From Epiperipatus broadwayi (lineage: Eukaryota; Onychophora; Udeonychophora; Euonychophora; Peripatidae): 64,000 bases of DNA. The first letter of the stretch is position 1. The number at the start of each line of letters is the position of its first letter. Position numbers and translations under genes: made by a program. Under the pieces are notes generated by a model. The model worked only from the letters and a program-made list of their open reading frames with translations, was not told where the DNA came from and searched no databases. Below are positions 48,361-59,999 of the stretch, piece after piece. The stretch lies in NCBI GenBank assembly GCA_028023455.1, contig JAQFVV010000254.1, forward strand, positions 372,001 to 436,000, given 5' to 3'.

Positions 48361-49740
48361 ACAGTGATATATTGTAATCATAAGAAGATATAAAGAATGA
48401 AGAAAAACAAAGATCAGGAATAAGATGAATGAACTTCATTATCAAAATAATTGATTTCCTATTGAGGAATTTAAACTGATTTGAAATCATCTAATATTAA
48501 TTATAATTAGTATTAGCAATGATATATATTTTTCTTTTGATCAAATTCCCAGGTCAAATGGATGTCAGTGCAATATAGAGAAACATTATCTATATATTCA
48601 TGGTTAGAAAAGATAGAAATAGTGGTAAATAAAAATGTTATATTTATTCACTTGTTTTAAGTGACTTGAATAATTTAGCACAATGCTAGACAGACAAAAT
48701 CTTGAATTCAAAATTCTTGCTTTGATGCTCTATCTATAATATTGATTCTTAAAGGTCACATGGTCTTGTGGACAATAACTACATAATTTTTTTTTATTTG
48801 CCTGATTTTAAAAAAACATGTAATTTCAACATAATTTATATATCTAATAAAACAAATATCCATTCTAACATATATTTTCAAGTTCAGTACTCAGCTTCAA
48901 CTAGTCATCAGTGCAGAAAATCAGACCATTCTTTCTTACATGCATGTGTTTTATGAACAATCGTCAGACAACAGTTAAGATAACATATCAAACATCTGAT
49001 TTTCCATAACCATATTGAAAGCTGGATAATTTTACTGCATCTCTCTTGCACAATGCAGGACAAGTTTCTAATCACTTCAGACACCTTGTGAAATGGTAAA
49101 CAATAATTACAGAGCAATTCATCAATACATCCCTCCAGATATATAAATAATTGAGTAAGCTAATAAGAACATTTTAAAAATCAAATAAATGATTGTGTTT
49201 CCTCTTTATTATTGTGTGTCTAGTGTTTTATTATGTGGATATCTTCTTCCTTTACTTTTGAAACATATTATATTTCATGTGCATGTGTTGCTCTGGTTTC
49301 TAATTTCAATGTATTGCTGGACCCCAGTCACATTCTCAGTTTAAATGTTGTGGTTCCATTTTATTACATTTGTGATTATCAGTTTCTGCATAAGCTTGGA
49401 ATATCTTTTACTGATCACGAGTTCTTTCAGGACAATGCTATTGTTAGTGTTCCATGTGCCAAACATATTGATGATGAATGCATCTACATGTACATTATAT
49501 TCCATGTTCCTCATCTATTCAGATTATTCTTTCTCACTATATTGCATTTTCCAAACAATCTACATGCATCAGGTGAGTTGGAGGTATCAAACACCTGAAT
49601 CCTTGTGCCTGTATTGGCTACTCAGAGCTTTTTCATTAGACCCCAGCTTGAATATTAGTAAAATACAGATAGCAAAGGCAAACAAATAATATATTTAAGG
49701 ATTATCACAATCACATAAACATCATTTCTTATGCTTTCTC
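48361..49740. other. Unassigned; short frames without support
   Basis: Frames at 49233-49598 and 49345-49689 (+) overlap each other and show no domain. A CAGGTGAGT splice-donor-like sequence lies at 49570, but no matching exon was identified. Confidence 0.35.
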
Positions 49741-49866
49741 ATAATTGTTATTAAAACAGGCAAAACTCTTCATATAGTAGTGCCACTCAGTGCAAGCCAG
49801 AGTAATCAATGGATGCCAGAAGGCTTGTGCATAAAATCCCTATCTAGTATCTATTTATTCAATATC

Positions 49867-49905
49867 TCAGGCTAGTTTCTAGCTTGTGGATTTTATCCAT
49901 GAGGA
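49867..49905 (-). ncRNA. Hammerhead ribozyme relic (family 2, left arm)
   Basis: Minus strand keeps AAGCTAGAAACTAG, C and TGAG, but CUGAUGA has decayed to CATGGATA. Predicted inactive. Confidence 0.55.
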
Positions 49906-50084
49906 TCCTTGGATCTGAGAGCACTGTGCCTAGATCTTAGGATCTAATGCTTGGATTGAAAAAAATATTATTGTGTTTGCAATTTTAAACTCATAGTTTT
50001 ATAGTTAAGTAGAGATAAAAGGTGGATGTTAAAAGGTTGCATTAGATCCTAAGATCCAGGTGCAGTGCTTTCAGATCCAAGGCT

Positions 50085-50124
50085 CATCACTGATGAAAAG
50101 CACAAGCTAGAAACTAGTCTGGGG
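50085..50124 (+). ncRNA. Hammerhead ribozyme, family 2, nearly complete
   Basis: CATCA, CTGATGA (50090-50096), hairpin AAAAGCACAAGCTA, GAAA (50110-50113), ACTAGT (palindromic, 50113-50118), C, TGGGG (50120-50124). Stem II has A opposite A at the position normally closed by G-C, and stem I has one mismatch. Activity doubtful. Confidence 0.7.
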
Positions 50125-50236
50125 ATATTAGATGAATATACAATAGATAGGGATTTTATGCACAAGCCTTCTGGCATCCATTGATTATTCTGGCTTGCAC
50201 TGAGTGGCACTACTATATTTAGAGTTTTGCCTGTTG

Positions 50237-51033
50237 ATTACCATAATGTAATAGTATTGTATTGCCTAGCTGTTGAAATCTAGTTTGAGTATGAATACTT
50301 AACAACTAGTACATTATATTATCATATTAAAAAATTAAAAACAAATCTAGAGTAGTTTTAAAAAGTTAACACATAGATGAAATCATTAGCTTCAATAAAT
50401 GGGTAAAAAAGATGTCAATTCAAATTGATAGAAAATTACCATGACAACTACTATTATTAGTACTACTACTAGTACTACTATTACTACTTTTAAAGAAAGT
50501 TTATTAATATGAATAAATTAATTACATTAAATTCCTATTACAAGTAACAACCAGGCAATCATTTTTTATGACAGATAATAATTCATCAATAAAAATAAAA
50601 TACATACAATATCTTGAACACAATGAACAAAAAATACATGATTATTGTGGAAGAATTTTAATAATTGTCTAGAAATTACAGTGGTGCATGTAAAGGATCA
50701 AGTTCCAGGCAACTGCAAATATGTTTGCAAGTGCTGAAGCCTGGTAACTGATTTTAATTTATCCAATGTGTTATAGAAGAAAGAGAAAGTAATTTATAAG
50801 ATGAAGGATTAAGAGGAAAGGAAAGAATAGTGAGAACATGTAATTAAACAAATGAGAGAGCAGTATGTCTACAATGCAGAAGAACTATGAAGAAAGTTTT
50901 TTTCTTCCTTAAAGCATAAATGACAAACAGTATCTATGCTAGTACTGACCAATCTTCTGAATAAAAAACTATTTGTTGACGAGAGAGTTCAGATTTATTT
51001 TAATAAGAAAATCCAGATATTAAAACATCAAGA
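50237..51033. other. Non-coding DNA
   Basis: Short irregular TAC/TAT triplet repeats at 50448-50487; otherwise nothing recognised. Confidence 0.5.
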
Positions 51034-51136
<103 letters not shown>

Positions 51137-51297
51137 ATTGTTGTTGTTGAAAGATTTAGTACTTGGTTCTAACACCAGTAATTACAGAAAAAGATGCAAT
51201 TGATGAATTTTGAATCCTAAATCCTAAACTCAATTACCAACCACTTTAAACTATGCAGAGCACTAGAAAATCACTAAATATACAGATCAAAATTATG

Positions 51298-51324
51298 CCC
51301 CAGACTAATTTCTGGCTAGTGGCC
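51298..51324 (-). ncRNA. Hammerhead half-site relic
   Basis: Minus strand CTAGCCAGAAATTAGTC then TGGGGC matches the 3' half of family-2 ribozymes (stem II 3' side, GAAA, stem III, stem I partner). The CUGAUGA half is missing. Confidence 0.45.
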
Positions 51325-52149
51325 TTAAATATATAAAAAATATTTAAATCTATAAAATTAGCACTATTATTCCGACCAAAAGATAATCAAAAGAAGAAAT
51401 TATTCAAAATACATCCACAACTACCTTTTTGTACTAACAAATAATAAATTAAAAATATTTATAAGAAGTGAAAGCAAAAAAAAGTTTCAAAAGGGCTATT
51501 TTATAATCTTGTATAGAAAATAGTTACCAGCTATATATTATTTTATCTAATTTTAAATCCAGGATAGGATGGAGCGCAATGTTATTTCTCTAATTATGGT
51601 AATATAAGCACATTTTAATGCGAGATTTATTTACTTAAACTTTAATTTGGAAAATTTTTAGATTTTGAAATTGTTCTGAAGTTTATTTTAGATAAATTTC
51701 AAAATCATATAATGCATAAACTTTTTTTTAAACTCGCGTAATAAAGACCCAGACGGTAATCATTTTAAAAGTTCACATCTGAAATAAGAAACTCATGGAC
51801 AATACAAAAAAGAAAGTAATCATCATTTTAAATTAAAAGTTCGAATTTGAAAGTAAATTAAAGATTTTTTTGCACGTGCGAAATACTGATATTAAAATTA
51901 TAAGCTTTTTTAAATTTTTATTTTGAAGCAACAAGCAAACACATATATTGTTATACACAGTTTTTTTGTTTACTAAGATAATTGTGAAATAAAGCGTCAG
52001 AAATCTACAAAAAAAAAAAAACAGATTACAGCTTGATACCTAACTACTTTTTCTGCCTTTGGCACAACACTTAACTATTACAGGTTAAATATCATTTAAT
52101 CCTTTGTACAATAAAATTTTCAGAAATTTGACAACTTTATCGATTCATA
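51325..52149. other. Unassigned DNA with scattered CpGs
   Basis: 51.56-51.90 kb retains several CpGs (GGAGCGCAATG, AACTCGCGTAATAAAG, GCACGTGCGAAATAC). No frame or element identified. Confidence 0.4.
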
Positions 52150-52925
52150 CTTATGATTTCAGTGACGTCAGTGACTCTTGTTTGTTCTTCCACTCATATA
52201 TTTTGTTTTTGATCTCTTTTTATTACTCCTTAACATCTTTACATATTTCATTGAGTGATCTGAATTAAGAAACTGAAGGGGGAGTTAAACTGGATATATT
52301 AGTAGGAGATAATAATAGATGGACAGTTGAAATTTTAAACTGGATTTTATGAAATTGTAAAAGACCTAGAAAGTGACCACATGTGAGATGGATAGATGAA
52401 ATAAAAAAAATGGGTTGAAATGATGTGGAAAAGTGAGGCAAACATCAGATAAACTGGATTGAACTTGGAGAGATTTCCATCCTGCAGTGGATTAATAATG
52501 TTAAAGATGATGATGATAATGACATGATTTAATAAAGAGATGTATGATCTACTATGTGATGAGGTTTTTATTTCTGAGAAAGTTTATAATGATAATAAAA
52601 TAAAAGGTAGATGTAGCAATTATCATTTCTCTAATGTGTAGCTTCTCTTTTTAACATCACACCAACAAACTTTTTTATTCATTCATCCATCTCACATATG
52701 TTTCTTTCTGAACTTTTACAACTTTTTGGGATTCAACTGAAGACTTTAACTGTCCGTTCATTATCTTTTCTAACTATATGCTCAGTCCAGCTTCATTTTA
52801 CTCTTTAATTTTGTCAATAATATCATTGGTACATGTTTATTCTTTCATCCAATTGATACATATTTGTTCTTTCATCCAAGTACTTCACCTTGATCTTCTT
52901 TTCATACATATTTGAATTTCAATTC
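52150..52925. mobile_element. Mosaic of RTE LINE 3' fragments in both orientations
   Basis: 52150-52260 is antisense LINE; 52280-52530 is sense (AGATGGACAGTTGAAATTTT, GATGGATAGATGAAATAA, then a GATGATGATGATAATG tail); 52640-52925 is antisense again. The order requires at least three insertion or rearrangement events. Confidence 0.75.
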
Positions 52926-53645
52926 TTTTTTTTCTAAATATAGATACATAGTATATGCAAACTTTATTTGATGCAAACTTTTTAAGCCCTGATTAAATAT
53001 CAGCATTTATAAGTAATTTATTACTGATAAAAATTATTTTAGAACAACGCATTTTTTATTTTAAAAAAAGTTTAATTAAACAGGTAATAGCTACAAGTAT
53101 TTTCAAAGGTCAGATTATTGAACAAAAGGAGACTACAATCTCTTAACTTTGTTGTGGGATCTAATTGAGTATCTTTTATTCTTGGAATTCCTAATTGTAT
53201 TTTAAAATGATTAGTAATAGTTGGGAGAAAAATAAGTTTTTATTCTTTATTGATAAAGTTATTATGTCAATACTATAATTACATTAATAATTTTTTTGGT
53301 ACTTATGTATTAGTCAAAAAGTGAAATTTTAGTTTTCATTAAAACCATTATGATTATCTATGATTGCTAAATATTTGATAGTATTTAATTAATTGAATAA
53401 ATTTCAAAGGTAAGTTGTTGAAAATCTCTAGAGTATGTTTATATCTACTATATATTATGTATTAACTTCCAGATACCACTGACCTACTTATACTTTAAAG
53501 ATGGCCATCTTTTGCCATGTAAATAAATTGACAGTAATGCAGAAAGTAGAGTTGTTATTTACAATTTTGTTGAAATTGATTCTTTAAATCTTTGAAAATT
53601 AAATTTGCTTAATTAATTAAATAAAACATACTATCAAATATTTCT
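52926..53645. other. AT-rich non-coding DNA
   Basis: Nothing recognised. Confidence 0.5.
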
Positions 53646-54030
53646 GAGACTTTAATACTTAACAGAAGAGCAATACAGAGGCTTCAGACCACTCAAAAAG
53701 TATGGACAGATGCATGTTAGAAGTAACAAGAAGAAATCAAAAATGAAATACATGGGTAACACAACAAACCAGTAACATTGACATCATTGAAGTTGGGTTG
53801 GATACATTTGTAGAAGAGATGATAATAGATGGACAGCTAAAATGTTGAACTGGGTTCTAAGAGGTTGTAAAATTTTTACAAAGAGACCACATTTAACATG
53901 GATGGATGAAATAAGGAAGTGTTGCAGAGATGATGTAGAGAAGAGAGGCTAAGAGAGGAAAAGGTGGATTGAATTTGGAGAGACCATCATCCTGCAATAG
54001 ATTGATAATTGACAATGATGATGATGATTA
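53646..54030 (+). mobile_element. RTE LINE 3' fragment
   Basis: Follows the same C-terminal pattern (GTTAGAAGTAACAAGAAGA, ATAATAGATGGACAGC, CATGGATGGATGAAATAAGG, GGAGAGACCATCATCCTGCA) and ends with GATGATGATGATT, the tail type of this LINE family. Confidence 0.8.
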
Positions 54031-54221
54031 AATAATCATAAGTAGTGAGTAAAATTTTTCACAACATGATTAATACGTAAGAACCATTTTTTTTCTTTTT
54101 TAAAAAAACTTTAGTGCCATTTTAGTATAAGCAATGTATTCTCGCCCAGAATTATTGAAAATAGTGTAATGATTTTTTAATCTTAAAATCTCTGGATGTT
54201 ATAGTTCAGTATTACGTATAT

Positions 54222-54320
54222 GGCTTGATCCAGTGGTAGAGTGGCAGATTGTGGAGTTCAAGGTCTAGCCCACTTCTACTACTTCTGGCGTTTTAACTAC
54301 TTGCAAACTCCTAGCAATAA
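54222..54320 (+). repeat. SINE fragment
   Basis: GGCTTGATCCAGTGGTAGAG (A-box-like) then GCAGATTGTGGAGTTCAAGG and CACTTCTACTACTTCTGG match the 8.9-kb SINE unit. Confidence 0.65.
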
Positions 54321-55645
54321 TGACATTTGATTATTGTCTCATTTTTATTCTTTTTTAAACTATCTTCTTTTCATAATTTTTAAAAAGTAAAATACAGTAA
54401 AAGTGAACAAAATGATGCTAAATTGACTTTTAAAAAAAGTCGATATTTCTTCTATTTTTTTTTTTTACTTTTATACCCCCCCCCTCTCACAAACACACAC
54501 ACAGATACGCACATAAACTTGCATTTCTAAATAGTGAGATGCTAGAATAAATAATATTAAAAATGTATTAAGGCTGTAGCCTCAAGCACATGCGTATAAA
54601 ATGCGATAGTAGGGACCTCTACAGGTCTTAATGAATATTACTTACGTAATCAATGTGCGTTTAAATAAATTAAAAATGTAGTAAACGTTGACAAACTGTG
54701 ATCAGTGATAATAAAATGTCACTCCTTGGTCACTGCATTCTATGACCCAGGATCTCTCAGTATTTTCCTTCACATGGACTATTTTTCTTTTAGTAGAACC
54801 AAAAAATATTAAAAGAAGCAGAGACCCTGGTCCATAGATTACAACTAATGTGTCATCATCGGTAATTTTTGTTATTATTTATTATCTCCTTTAAATGATT
54901 TACGCCAGCAATTCAGTATTTAAAGCTTAATAAACCCTTTATAGTATTAAGCTAAATTATGTTATAAACATATAATTTGTTAGATAAGAGGGTTTTTTTT
55001 TTAAGTTTATATAAAATAAAAAAAATGGAAAAGTAAAACCTGCCAAGAAAGAAAAAAAAATCTGCATTTTTTTATTTAAAAGAAAGTCAATTTAGTATTA
55101 TTTTATAACCTTTTATTGTATTCCGTTTTTTAAAACTACAAAAAGAAGGTAGTTTAAAGAAGAATAAAAATAATTTATTTTTAAAATACTAGTAATTTAA
55201 TATTTAAGCAATTTTCTTCATTTTTGCTAAAAGGAAAAAAAAATTATTTATAGAATAAGTTCTATTTCATCTAAAATATTTTTCAAAAATAGTATACTAA
55301 AAATAATAAGGTCTTCAACATTGTAATTGTATTTTTTAAAAAATCATCGTTAACTAATGATTTATGTAGACTCTTTGAAGTCATAAACTTGTTTTTAGTA
55401 AGATTATTTTACACGCATTTGAAAAATAAAAAATTATATCAGCCTTGTTTTCGAATGTAAATAAGTTTGCGTTTGTGGGGTATTTAATTCAATAGAAGTA
55501 GCTAGCCATACAGCTTAAGGTCGTAGGTTTAAATTTACAATGATAATTATCATTTGATGTTGAACGTTAGTTTCATGCCATCTGATAAATGATATTTGTC
55601 CATAATAATCTATCATGAAGATTCATCAATAGCACATTTATTAAT
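54321..55645. other. Non-coding DNA
   Basis: A C9 run lies at 54475-54484 beside a CA run. CpGs cluster weakly at 54.58-54.68 kb. The 54.82-54.86 kb GACCCTGGTCCATAG sequence may be another SINE scrap. No gene seen. Confidence 0.4.
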
Positions 55646-55760
55646 ATGAAGTTTTTAGTACAATGGTAAAGCAAGAGTCATTGAAGTTCAAAATACATTG
55701 ATTGTAGTCCAGCTATGTCACTTCCAGTATTTGAAGTTCTAATAAACTTGACCTAAGAAA
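55646..55760 (+). repeat. SINE fragment
   Basis: TAGTACAATGGTAAAGCAAG, then TTGTAGTCCAGCTATGTCAC and TTGAAGTTCTAATAAACTTG, corresponds to the SINE body with a decayed A-box. Confidence 0.55.
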
Positions 55761-55784
55761 GCTTTTTGATGATGATTATTATTA

Positions 55785-55875
55785 CTATTATCATTATTAC
55801 TGCTGCTGCTACTACTACTACTACTACTACCACTACCACTACTACTACTACTACTACTATTATTATTATTATTAT
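55785..55875. repeat. ATT/CTG/CTA triplet microsatellite
   Basis: Successive runs of ATT, CTG, CTA, CCA and TAT triplets; a mutating triplet tract next to the family-2 hammerhead element. Confidence 0.9.
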
Positions 55876-56044
55876 ACCATTAAACATCACATGATCATCA
55901 TTCTTTATACTTACACAAGCTGTTTACACAAAGACAAAATTCTTCATACAGCAGCTGCCATTCAGTGTAAACCAGAGTAATCAATCAGTGGATGCAGGAA
56001 GGTTTGTGCATAATATCTCTATCTAGTGCTTACTCATCCAATAT

Positions 56045-56084
56045 TCCAGACTAGTTTTTAGCTTGTGGCTGTCATCAGTGAGAA
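56045..56084 (-). ncRNA. Hammerhead ribozyme relic (family 2, left arm)
   Basis: Minus strand: CTCA, CTGATGA (56078-56072), hairpin CAGC-CACAA-GCTA, AAAA in place of GAAA, ACTAGT, C, TGG. Loss of G12 predicts inactivity. Confidence 0.65.
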
Positions 56085-56303
56085 CCCTTTGACCTGAGAG
56101 CAGTGCACCTAGATCTTAGGATCTAATACTACCCTCCAACATCCATCTTTTTGTATATGACTATACAAGCTAATGAGCTAGAATTGAAAACATTATTGTG
56201 TTTTCATTTAAAGCTGTATAATTATCTAATAATATAAAAAGTGGCTGCTGAAGAGTTGCATTAAATCCTAAGATCTAAGTGCACTGCTCTCAGATTCAAG
56301 GCT

Positions 56304-56345
56304 CCTCACTGATGAAAGCCACAAGCTAGAAACTACTCTGGGAAT
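56304..56345 (+). ncRNA. Hammerhead ribozyme, family 2 (right arm)
   Basis: CCTCA, CTGATGA (56309-56315), hairpin AAGC-CACAA-GCTA, GAAA (56329-56332), ACTACT instead of ACTAGT, C, TGGGA. The core boxes are intact, but stem II lacks the G-C closing pair and stem III is altered. Confidence 0.65.
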
Positions 56346-56897
56346 ATTGGATGAGTAGGCCCTAGATAGGGATTTTATGCATAAACCTTCTTTCATGTAT
56401 TAATTACTCTGGCTTGCACTGAGTGGCACTACTGTATGGAGAATTTTGCCTCCATGTATTATTATTATTATATAAATAAATACAATTATGTTTTATGATT
56501 TTAAAACTTTTTTGTTTCTTGTTGATAATGTCTTGTAATGAATGAATAAATAAATATTAAAAAAATATTATTATTTTTCAAATGACTTTTTATTCAATAA
56601 TTTAAAAAATGGTTACATATTTTTTTTTACACATTATTCTTGATTATTATAAATACAGACAATTGTTTATAAAACTGGCAAAAGTTCAAAATTTCACATA
56701 AATACAGTTAATTGTTTTAAAACCTGATAAAAGTTCAAAAGTTCCCTTTCATATAATGTTTTTCTAATGGTGGCAAGTGATATCTTTTTCATTTGACATT
56801 TCTTAATTTTTTGTGATTTTTTCTATTTTTTATAAGCTTGAAGGTAACTGCAATAGAGACCAGGTGTCAATGAATGTGTGATTTGTTATTTTTTATC

Positions 56898-57233
56898 TCA
56901 TTTGCATATACTATCCAATTTATTTTTGAATGTGTTAGGGTGCCTTCTTGTATTATTATTGTACATGAATTCACACCGTGTACACCATAAGGCATAGAGG
57001 ATAAATATACTGATCCTTATTTCAGCAAAAACTCCTTTTTTGAATGAGTCAAATAGGCAATTCATATTTATTTTTTTATTCTTGAATAGTGTGTTTATTA
57101 TTGAATGGATGTTATTTAATTCTTGACATGAGAAAAAAAGATGATCCTGTGTTTCTGAGTCTCTGTGATAGAGGTTACATAAATTGTCTACATTTTGGCA
57201 GTTTCTTCTATATTTAAAAAAATGTTATGTAGG
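56898..57233 (-). pseudogene. LINE C-terminal zinc-binding (zf-RVT-like) fragment
   Basis: An open minus-strand frame of 111 codons lacking an early Met. It contains LCNLYHRDSETQDHLFFSCQ, which matches the C..C..ETxxHLFxxC zinc-binding segment found downstream of the RT in many non-LTR retrotransposons (the second Cys is Tyr here). Downstream are IFILYALWCTRCEFMYNN and RRHPNTFKNKLDSI, like the usual W..RN..F tail. It is a different LINE lineage from the RTE copies, which lack this domain. Sequence to ~56560 may be its 3' UTR. Confidence 0.65.
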
Positions 57234-57269
57234 TAGTGTGAATCAAGGTTAATTTTTGGTAGAAAATCA

Positions 57270-57500
57270 AGATGCACATTTCATGCTGAACCAACACTTA
57301 TCAGTTGTCCCATTTTGGTGATCATAGATCTTTTTTACATATATTTGGTCATATGATTATGACTGCATCCTTCCATAAGATATTAAGTGGATAGAAACCA
57401 GACCCTACATTGTGTGAGAATGGTGTAGTGAAAATGATATTGCAGAAATATTATACATTATTCAATAATCTCTAGTCTAATGAATGATTAATAAAAATTA
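57270..57500. repeat. Copy of the 17.5-kb dispersed repeat
   Basis: Shares GATATTAAGTGGATAGAAAC, GAATGGTGTAGTGAAAAT, CAGAAATATTATACATTATT and AATCTCTAGTCTAATGAATG with 17465-17960. The 57270-57330 part is inverted relative to that locus. Confidence 0.6.
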
Positions 57501-57654
57501 TTAATAGCGCATTAATAGTGATAATAAATATTAATATTTTGAGATTTTATAATATTATTATTTATTATACCCTTTGATGCTTTATTGTTTTTTTATTGTT
57601 ATAATAGTTCATAAATAATGGATATTTCTACTTGATTTATACCTACATTTATAT

Positions 57655-57815
57655 CATTAAAAACCAGTCAACACTTAGACAATCCCAATATCAGTAGCAA
57701 TCAACAATTTTGGCTACCTTTTTTAACAATAAAGGAGGTTGCCTTGACAACAGCTTGAAATTGTTTATTGTTATTGATATCGGGATTGTCTAAGTGTTGA
57801 CACATTTTAAATAAT
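57655..57815. repeat. Small foldback related to the 22.7-kb tandem repeat
   Basis: GTCAACACTTAGACAATCCC at the left is mirrored by GGGATTGTCTAAGTGTTGAC at the right, with ATCAGTAGCAATCAACAATT / AATTGTTTATTGTTATTGAT inside. The same block forms the core of the 22706-23152 units. Confidence 0.8.
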
Positions 57816-58104
57816 TACTTACAAATCCATTTAGCCTTGAACATTAATACACTATATATGTATTATAATCTTCCAGAACAACAGTGGACAATAAGAACAT
57901 GTATAGATATATTTGACATTTCAGAAAAATAGCATTTGCCCTCAGCTGAAAAATGATATTTTTATAAGGTTACTGTGAAGAAGAAGGAAGTTGTAAAAAA
58001 TTAATTAAGATATGAAGAAATAAATCGTATAATACTGCAAAACAAAAAATTAGACCCAGTTAAAGATTGTACTATTTTTATCCAATCTAAATGAATATTT
58101 CACA
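57816..58104. other. AT-rich non-coding DNA
   Basis: Nothing recognised. Confidence 0.5.
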
Positions 58105-58240
58105 GAGGCACCCAGAGTGATCAATGGATGCAGGAAAATTTGTGCACTGAATGACACTACTGAATGGACAGTTTTGTCTGTGCAAAAATAGCTTGTTTAA
58201 GTATAAAGAATAGTGATCATGTGATGTTTAGTACTTTAAC
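58105..58240. repeat. Family-2 end fragment without ribozyme
   Basis: CAGAGTGATCAATGGATGCAGG, then TGCACTGAATGACACTACTG, GACAGTTTTGTCTGTGCAAA, AGCTTGTTTAAGTATAAAG and ATCATGTGATGTTTAGTA are the ends of the 55.9-kb element joined directly. Confidence 0.7.
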
Positions 58241-59399
58241 AAAATGAATCTTGGTTTTAATCTTTAATTTAATTATATAAAAATGGCACGACTTTAACTG
58301 GGTTTATTTTTTTGTTCTGCAATAATACATAACCTACTTACTTCTACATATCTTGATTAATGCTATATAATTTTCGTCATTTTTGCAGTAACCACATAAA
58401 ATTATCTTTTTCCAGCTGATTACAAATGCTTTGCTGAAACGTCAAGTATATTTATACATTTTAGTATTCTACTTGGTTTCTCCTGGGAACTATATTTCTT
58501 TTGCTCATAAAGCTCTTCATTTTAATATATATATATACAGCTATACATATAATTAATTTATATTTTATTAAATTAAATTATGCAAATTGGAAAACAAAAA
58601 ATAAATAACAACATTAGTGCGAAACTAGCTTAATAAAGATGTGCAATTTTTTTTATATTTATTTATACTGAAATATAAAATAAATTAAATTTCATAGTAT
58701 AAAAAATTTAATTTTATAAAAATTTCTTTTAAATAAAAAAAAAAAAAGTAATTAAGTTTATAGATTTCTAAAAAATATTATATCTTGTTTTCTTTAATTT
58801 CATTTAGCAACTGAATTTATTATTTGATATATATTTATATGCAAAATAAATTCAAATGCTAAATGTAAGAAAGAATAACTGCAAATAAAAATAGAGTAAG
58901 AAATGAAAGTATTTCAATAAAAAGAAATGTTAAAGAAAAATCTGAATATATCTTATTTAGAAGTTAGATTTTTAAAACAATGCAGGGATGTTTTAAATTG
59001 TTTAAATCTAAAAGTTAGTTTGTGATACTAAAAACTCATAAACGTTACGCCATGCAACTGTATTGTGTTAGTTTACCTTGCCTATACTAGGTTTGAATTC
59101 AAGCTAAATTATGAAATGCTTTCCACATATTTAATAATTGCTTTTTTAGATAATGATATAAAGACAATCTACATAACTATTCAATATTCTTCACTAAATG
59201 AATATTCAACTATTCTAAATTAGAGGACAAATCAATGGTAGAAACTATAAACCCTCATTATCCAGCAATTTGAAAGCCTTGGTGAATACTGACTCTTTCT
59301 TTACTGTTCCTTTATAAAAAATTGTTAAAGAGGCCATCTTCCACAATAGGCGATTTAAAGCTCTGTTATATACATCTTTTATTATACTATTTATATATA
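58241..59399. other. AT-rich non-coding DNA
   Basis: 58414-58452 reads CAGCTGATTACAAATGCTTT then GCTGAAACGTCAAG, which is HHR-like in order but lacks CUGANGA and a matching stem I. Otherwise nothing recognised. Confidence 0.4.
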
Positions 59400-59945
59400 T
59401 GAAAACATAATAGGTGAAATTAATCATAGGATTAAAATCTGATAGAGTGCTTTTGGTGAAAATAACTTAATATTGAAAAAAAATATGTCTGTGTTTGAGA
59501 AGAGAGGTTTTAATAGAAGTGATTTATCAGTTCTTATCTATGAATGTGATATTTTGGTGCTTAACAAAGGAATAATAAAGGATTTCATGCCATTCAATGA
59601 ACTGTGAACTAATAATAAAGACATCAAAAATGAAACACATGAATGAGAGAACAATTAATATCATTGATAAAAGAAATCAAAAATCAATAATTGTTTACAA
59701 AATTAAGACATTGCAATGAAGCTGATCTGGTCATATTGCTAAAAATGATAATAGAAGAGTAGTTGAAATTTTACATTAGATTCCAAGAGATTATAAAAGA
59801 CTTAAAAAGATATCGCACATGAAACAGATGAATGAAATAAGAAAATTTGTTGGTGTGATAAAGAGAGACTGTGGATTAAAAAATAACTGGATTAAACATG
59901 GAGAGAATTTTATCCTGTAGTGAATTAACAATAGTTTAAATAATT
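59400..59945 (+). mobile_element. RTE LINE 3' fragment
   Basis: Decayed C-terminal LINE sequence in plus orientation: GGTGAAATTAATCATAGGAT, GATGAATGAAATAAGAAAA, GGATTAAACATGGAGAGAAT, ATCCTGTAGTGAATTAACAA in the expected order. Confidence 0.7.
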
Positions 59946-59999
59946 ATAATGTAGATATATGCAAAAAATAAAATAAAACTGAAGTATATATGAATGTTA

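Larger units (their letters stand above)
49753..50236. mobile_element. Hammerhead element family 2, inverted dimer
   Basis: Ends GGCAAAACTCTTCATATAGT and ATATTTAGAGTTTTGCC are inverted. Arms of ~200 bp carry GTGCCACTCAGTGCAAGCC, CAATGGATGCCAGAAGG and GTGCATAAAATCCCTATCTA with their mirrors, then a hammerhead in each arm pointing outward. The centre has mirrored GATCTTAGGATCTAATG / GCATTAGATCCTAAGATCC, so the whole element is one long palindrome around an AT-rich loop. Confidence 0.82.
55884..56456. mobile_element. Hammerhead element family 2, longest inverted dimer
   Basis: Left part has AAACATCACATGATCATCAT, CTTACACAAGCTGTTTACAC, CTTCATACAGCAGCTGCC and GTAAACCAGAGTAATCAATC. The right arm mirrors from GGCTTGCACTGAGTGGCACT to TATGGAGAATTTTGCC. 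Each arm contains an outward-facing hammerhead, and the centre has mirrored CTAGATCTTAGGATCTAAT / AAATCCTAAGATCTAAG. It is flanked by ATT triplet repeats on both sides, suggesting insertion into a microsatellite. Confidence 0.82.

Noticed and set aside
49233-49689. Two overlapping plus-strand ORFs of 121 and 114 codons, near a CAGGTGAGT splice-donor-like site
   Set aside because: No domain, no codon pattern and mutual overlap in different frames; kept only as unassigned sequence.
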